Source: Alkalibaculum bacchi (GTDB lineage Bacteria > Bacillota > Clostridia > Eubacteriales > Alkalibacteraceae). From it: a DNA stretch of 19,277 nt. Where the stretch lies: contig NZ_CALNCS010000186.1 of assembly GCF_937875145.1 (NCBI RefSeq), forward strand, positions 1 through 19,277. The letters are read 5' to 3'. Under the pieces are notes generated by a model. It had not been told where the DNA came from, did no database searches, and saw only the letters and a program-made list of their open reading frames with translations. Of this stretch, positions 15,905 through 19,277 are shown one piece after another; positions within the stretch are counted from its first letter, which is position 1, and each line of letters begins with the position of its first letter. The position numbers and the translations under genes were made by a program.

Positions 15905-16747
15905 CTAACATTTCTCTAACATTTCTGGCCAAGCTTCTTGTAATACTTTAACTGTGTTATCGTATGTATGAGCGGCAGCCTCTTTTAATCCTTTGCTTAA
16001 AATACCATCAGATATAACTTCTACCCCAATAACTTTTGGATTAATTCCTGCTTCTTTGATCATTTTTACAAAGCCTACTGTATCTTTTGCACCTGTTCCC
16101 GGCGCTAATCTATCATGCATAGATTCGTCTCTTAATATGGATTTTGCATACGGTCTTTCATAAGCATCGTTAATCTGAATAGCGATAACTTTTTCTGCGA
16201 TTTCTTTTGTAAGAATATCATATGGTTGATCTGCTCTTACCCAGTGCCATGTGTCTAAAATAAGCATTGCATTGTCACAACCAGAAGTTTTTACTACTGC
16301 ATATCCCTTTTCAAGATTAGGGATTCCACTGTATGGCATTGGTTCTACACCGATAATGTATTTGCCAGCTCTTTGGCATAATTCTTTTAATTTTTGCGCT
16401 GTATGCTCAACAGAGTAATTTTCCATTAAACCACAATTTATATGATTTACGCCAAATAAGTCGCACATATGGAAACATAATTGTTCCCTGTATTTTTGTT
16501 CGTATGGACGATTATCTTCTGCCCATTGCACTATGTATTCTACTTCTGTAACCTTCATACCGTGTTTCTCTAAGATTGCAAGAATATCATCATCCTTAAG
16601 ACCTTCATTTAATGCATCTACATAAGTTTCTGCACGTAGTCCTATTCCTTCATAACCTGCTTCTTTTGCTGCTATAACACGTTCTTCAAATTTACATTGG
16701 TCTCCTAATGTCCAGGAGCTGATTGTAATTGGATTCATTTTTGACAT
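15905..16747 (-). CDS. AP-endonuclease-2-fold TIM barrel, probable 3-dehydroshikimate dehydratase (QuiC-like)
   Basis: A 280-residue TIM barrel of the sugar phosphate isomerase/epimerase family. Likely metal ligands are E135 (GVEPMPYSG), D165 with H168 (LDTWHWV), Q191 (IQINDA) and E243 (GVEVISD). From sequence alone it could be an isomerase or epimerase. The placement with a shikimate dehydrogenase, paired transporters and a LysR regulator matches the Listeria cluster, in which the equivalent protein makes protocatechuate from 3-dehydroshikimate. The ATG 16747 has AAAGGACG upstream. It is the first gene of the catabolic operon, with an 89-bp gap to the next gene that holds no frame or clear terminator. 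Confidence 0.78.
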   Translation of the reverse strand: MSKMNPITISSWTLGDQCKFEERVIAAKEAGYEGIGLRAETYVDALNEGLKDDDILAILEKHGMKVTEVEYIVQWAEDNRPYEQKYREQLCFHMCDLFGVNHINCGLMENYSVEHTAQKLKELCQRAGKYIIGVEPMPYSGIPNLEKGYAVVKTSGCDNAMLILDTWHWVRADQPYDILTKEIAEKVIAIQINDAYERPYAKSILRDESMHDRLAPGTGAKDTVGFVKMIKEAGINPKVIGVEVISDGILSKGLKEAAAHTYDNTVKVLQEAWPEMLEKC

Positions 16748-16817
16748 ATTATTCGTCCTTTCTTTTTTAGATTAGAACTTATTATTTGGTTTTTATTGTC
16801 TACAATGTAGTTTTATT

Positions 16818-16838
16818 TGTGATTACATTCACATTATA
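16818..16838 (-). promoter_or_regulatory. Promoter -10 and overlapping palindromic operator of the catabolic operon
   Basis: On the - strand TATAAT lies at 16838-16833 with no good -35 element 17 bases upstream, as expected for an activated promoter. Directly after it, sharing one base, is TGTGA-N6-TCACA (16833-16818), a perfect dyad that covers the probable start site. Part of it is the 13-bp motif repeated at 11393-11405. The form equals the CRP consensus, but a repressor or LysR-family operator is equally possible. Confidence 0.55.
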
Positions 16839-16903
16839 GAATTTCGTTACCATTTAAACAAATCAAAAGGTTCGGGCTAATCAATAGAATTTTTTTATGA
16901 ATT

Positions 16904-16915
16904 GTATTATAATAC
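16904..16915 (+). promoter_or_regulatory. LysR gene promoter -10 within a 12-bp palindrome
   Basis: TATAAT (16908-16913) lies 32 bp before the LysR ATG inside the perfect palindrome GTATTATAATAC. Divergent LysR genes often repress themselves by binding at such a site. No strong -35 element is visible. Confidence 0.5.
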
Positions 16916-16945
16916 GAATACTATCTAATAGAGAAAGGAGCAATT

Positions 16946-17833
16946 ATGAACCTATACCATTTAAGATATTTTGTAACTCTAGCTAATTTGGAACATTATA
17001 CAAAAGCAGCTGAGATCCTCTGTATAACACAGCCTACTTTGACCTATGCCATTTCATCGCTAGAAAATGAACTAGGGGTAAAATTATTTGAAAAAGACGG
17101 TAGAAACATAATCTTGACTAAATATGGTACTAGTTTTTTAATAGACATAGAGCGAGTACTCAATATATTAGATTCAAGTATTAATAAATTGCAAATTACA
17201 GGGAAAGGCGAAGGTCAGATTGATATTGCAATGCTCCGGACATTAAGCATACATATTGTTCCCGAGTTTGCCCGTGGATTTCTGAATGAGAATCCTCAAA
17301 AAAGTATTGAGTTTAAATTTCATAATTCCACTGGCATGACGCCTGATATCATCCAAGGCTTAAAAGATCGAAAGTATGATATTGCCTTTTGCTCCTTCCT
17401 AGAAAATGAACCTTCTATTGAATTTATTCCTATTGCAAAACAAAATTTAGTTTTGATTGTTCCAGAAAATCATCCCTTGGCAGAAAAAGATGAAATTACT
17501 ATTGCTGAAACACTTTGTTACCCTCAGATTATCTTTTCAAAAGCAAGCGGATTAAGACCAATTATAGATGAGCTCTTTGAAGAAGGTGGTGGCAAGCCTA
17601 TTGTCGCAAATGCCATTGCAGAAGATCAGTCTGTTGCTGGATTAGTAAGTGCAAATTTTGGTATTGCAATTATTCCTGAAATGGAACTTCTTCGCCATTT
17701 ACCAATTAAAATCATTAATATTTTGCATTCAAGTATTGAACGAGTTTTCTATATGGCTACATTAAAGGATGTATATCAAGCGCCTGTAGTTAAAGCATTT
17801 ACAGAATATGTCGTAAAAAATGCAGATATATAG
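16946..17833 (+). CDS. LysR-family transcriptional regulator (QuiR-like by position)
   Basis: A 295-residue activator or repressor. The N-terminal helix-turn-helix (about 1-60) reads MNLYHLRYFVTLANLEHYTK and continues AAEILCITQPTLTYAISSLE, typical of the family. An effector domain follows from about 90. AAAGGAG lies seven bases before the ATG. It is transcribed divergently from the dehydratase-like gene across a 198-bp gap, the classic arrangement for a regulator of its neighbour. In Listeria the LysR protein QuiR responds to shikimate and controls the equivalent genes, so a shikimate-type effector is likely here by analogy. A perfect GC-rich hairpin follows the stop. Confidence 0.9.
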   Translation: MNLYHLRYFVTLANLEHYTKAAEILCITQPTLTYAISSLENELGVKLFEKDGRNIILTKYGTSFLIDIERVLNILDSSINKLQITGKGEGQIDIAMLRTLSIHIVPEFARGFLNENPQKSIEFKFHNSTGMTPDIIQGLKDRKYDIAFCSFLENEPSIEFIPIAKQNLVLIVPENHPLAEKDEITIAETLCYPQIIFSKASGLRPIIDELFEEGGGKPIVANAIAEDQSVAGLVSANFGIAIIPEMELLRHLPIKIINILHSSIERVFYMATLKDVYQAPVVKAFTEYVVKNADI

Positions 17834-17836
17834 GGG

Positions 17837-17855
17837 AAAGCGCCTATGGCGCTTT
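17837..17855 (+). terminator. Hairpin after the LysR gene
   Basis: AAAGCGCC and GGCGCTTT pair perfectly over 8 bp around the loop TAT, three bases after the stop codon. The T run is short, so termination may be partial. It also forms the first part of the dispersed repeat copy 2. Confidence 0.55.
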
Positions 17856-17940
17856 AGTGACCAGCCATCAGCCACTAGCAACCAGCATTTAGGACTGGCC
17901 TTCCGCGGGTCACAGATCCTTCGCTGCGCTCAAGGATGAC
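17837..17940 (+). repeat. Dispersed intergenic repeat, copy 2 (GCGC hairpin, heptamers, hairpin)
   Basis: Same plan as 1276-1372. An AAAGCGCC hairpin (17837-17855) is followed by 7-bp units of the form AGCCATC, AGCCACT, AGCAACC (about 17856-17887), then the hairpin GATCCTTCGC...CAAGGATGAC (17915-17940) with stem ATCCTT/AAGGAT. The space from 17941 to about 18060 contains no frame and no further structure that I can support. Confidence 0.6.
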
Positions 17941-18061
17941 TATAGTACGAGGTCCTTCGGCTAAAGCATCAGGTGTAGCTAGTGCTAATATTTTCCTAAA
18001 GAACAGATTTATTTACACACCCTTTAACTACTGCTTAAGCAGATGTTTTATTTTATATAGC

Positions 18062-18106
18062 AAAAAAAGAAGTTACCTTCTCATTAAAAGATAACTTCTT
18101 TTTATT
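18062..18106. terminator. Terminator between the convergent LysR and oxidoreductase genes
   Basis: AAGAAGTTACCTT (18067-18079) pairs with AAGATAACTTCTT (18088-18100), 13 positions with one mismatch, extended by A and T runs on both sides. It lies directly after the - strand oxidoreductase stop (TAA at 18109-18111) and can work in both directions. Confidence 0.8.
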
Positions 18107-18108
18107 TT

Positions 18109-19277
18109 TTAATATGCACCCATAACTTCTAATAGCTTGATGATGTTTCTTCCTTCTCGAACACCGTCAATGATTCTTCTAACTTTTCGACTATCTCCTA
18201 TGTTCATGAACCTAATTCCTTTTTCTTCAGCATATTGGCTGATTTTTGGTAGTTGAGAAAGCTCTGAACGCATACCTAGGCATACAAATCCATAGTCAAA
18301 TTGAATATTTTGTACATTGCCTTCTTGGGTCTCTACTATAAAGGAATCATCATTCACAGATTGCAGCTTAGTGTTTGTTAGTTGTTTTACTTTATAGACC
18401 TTTAACATATTATTCATATCGAGTTTTGTATTTGTATCTAAATCTTTGCCTAGCTCGCTCATCATTTCGATACATGATACATCTGCGCCTCTTTCAGCAA
18501 AGAATTCTACAACATCAAGGCCTACTGCTCCTCCACCTACGACAACGACCCTTTCACCTTTCATATCCTCTTTATAAAAACCAAGATTGTTCATAAATCC
18601 AAATGTTGATTTTACTTTAGAATCTTCTTTATCTACAAAATCCCATAGTCCTTGTATTGGTGGAAGTAAAGGTTTGGAGCCCGTTGCATTGACAATAATA
18701 TCTGCGTCTAATTTGTCAAGCTCCTCTTTCGTTGCTCTTGTGTTTAATTCTACATTAATATTTTTAAGTTCTTTAATTCTATTTTCTAAGTACTCAGTGA
18801 AATAATGAACTTTTTCTTTAGCTGGAATCGTTCCAATCATCCAAGCTAATCCACCTAATCTATCTTTTTCTTCAAATAAAGTTACATTACAACCTACTTC
18901 AGCAGCAGTACACGCAGCTTCTAGCCCTGCAGTGCCACCTCCAATAACTACTACATTCATACCTTCTTTAACTGCTTTTTCTTCATACCCTACTTCAGCA
19001 ATCGTATATGCAACTTCTAAATCCGCCATACTACGCTCTGCAACTGCTACACTCATATCTTTTTTTATTGTTTTTTGTTTATATACGTCTTCATTTAAAA
19101 GATCAGGGTTTACTGTACAACGAATTGGTCTTGATTTTGCCAATCGATGGTCAGCGCACCCTATATTACAAGAAATACATCTTCTAAGGAGATGTTCTTC
19201 TCCATTAACCACTTTGTTTACCCAAAATGGATCAGCAATAAGCCCCCTACCCATTACTATTAAATCTGCATCACCTT
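18109..19277 (-). CDS. FMN/4Fe-4S/FAD oxidoreductase, N-terminus beyond window, with duplicated FAD-binding segment
   Basis: The frame is open to the window edge; the ATG at 19254 is internal, since VMGRGLIADPFWVNK is the end of an old-yellow-enzyme barrel. Numbering from that methionine, the cluster motif is C26-x2-C29-x3-C33-x12-C46, FAD binding is VVVIGGGTAGLEAA (101-114), and NAD(P) binding is VVVVGGGAVGLD further on. Between cluster and FAD motif lies an extra 32 residues (67-98) that align with the FAD beta-alpha-beta unit (99-130) but read AERSMAD where the glycines should be. It is a 2-enoate or dienoyl reductase-type enzyme of unknown substrate. It is convergent with the LysR gene, so not in the same transcript as the catabolic operon. 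Confidence 0.88.
   Translation of the reverse strand, partial: GDADLIVMGRGLIADPFWVNKVVNGEEHLLRRCISCNIGCADHRLAKSRPIRCTVNPDLLNEDVYKQKTIKKDMSVAVAERSMADLEVAYTIAEVGYEEKAVKEGMNVVVIGGGTAGLEAACTAAEVGCNVTLFEEKDRLGGLAWMIGTIPAKEKVHYFTEYLENRIKELKNINVELNTRATKEELDKLDADIIVNATGSKPLLPPIQGLWDFVDKEDSKVKSTFGFMNNLGFYKEDMKGERVVVVGGGAVGLDVVEFFAERGADVSCIEMMSELGKDLDTNTKLDMNNMLKVYKVKQLTNTKLQSVNDDSFIVETQEGNVQNIQFDYGFVCLGMRSELSQLPKISQYAEEKGIRFMNIGDSRKVRRIIDGVREGRNIIKLLEVMGAY

Overview
This window comes from an AT-rich Bacillota genome, most likely an anaerobic member of the Clostridia. The grounds are the base composition, the AGGAGG-type ribosome binding sites, some TTG/GTG starts, a T-box leader, several FMN/4Fe-4S/FAD 'old yellow enzyme' proteins, and a group IIC intron fragment. 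I would not name a genus from sequence alone.

Layout. (1) 1-1269, + strand: the end of a molybdate-type ABC permease (modB) and its short ATPase (modC). (2) 1470-9550, - strand: a nine-gene operon for chorismate, tyrosine and phenylalanine. Transcription order is aroF (DAHP synthase with a regulatory N-domain), pheA, tyrA, aroB, aroA, aroC, a stand-alone chorismate mutase, aroE, aroK. Genes overlap or nearly abut. A consensus promoter and a complete T-box leader (about 9579-9868, probable tyrosine specifier) control it, and a hairpin at 1418-1465 closes it. No 3-dehydroquinate dehydratase gene is present. (3) 9902-10147: a terminator-like hairpin followed 11 nt later by about 115 nt that match the 5' end of a group IIC intron; the rest of the intron is gone. 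(4) 10148-16747, - strand: a sugar-phosphate-isomerase-like TIM barrel (probable 3-dehydroshikimate dehydratase), an old-yellow-enzyme oxidoreductase, a second shikimate dehydrogenase and two MFS transporters. A divergent LysR regulator lies at 16946-17833. This gene set closely resembles, from memory, the QuiR-controlled shikimate/quinate cluster of Listeria monocytogenes (lmo2233-lmo2238). (5) 18109-19277, - strand: the C-terminal two thirds of another FMN/4Fe-4S/FAD oxidoreductase, convergent with the LysR gene and running off the window.

How it fits together. A biosynthetic shikimate pathway, controlled by tRNA charging, sits beside a probable uptake and breakdown pathway for external shikimate, controlled by a LysR regulator. 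Imported shikimate would be oxidised by the second AroE to 3-dehydroshikimate. From there it could be dehydrated to protocatechuate by the TIM-barrel enzyme. It could also be reduced by the old-yellow-enzyme protein, since 3-dehydroshikimate is an enone; that second route is my inference.

The less ordinary features are: an in-frame duplication of the FAD-binding beta-alpha-beta unit in the last oxidoreductase, with the first copy missing its glycines; a PheA whose chorismate mutase domain looks decayed while a separate intact mutase is encoded in the same operon; two copies of a dispersed intergenic repeat made of heptamers plus a hairpin with paired base changes; and a 13-bp motif shared by the two promoter regions of the catabolic cluster.
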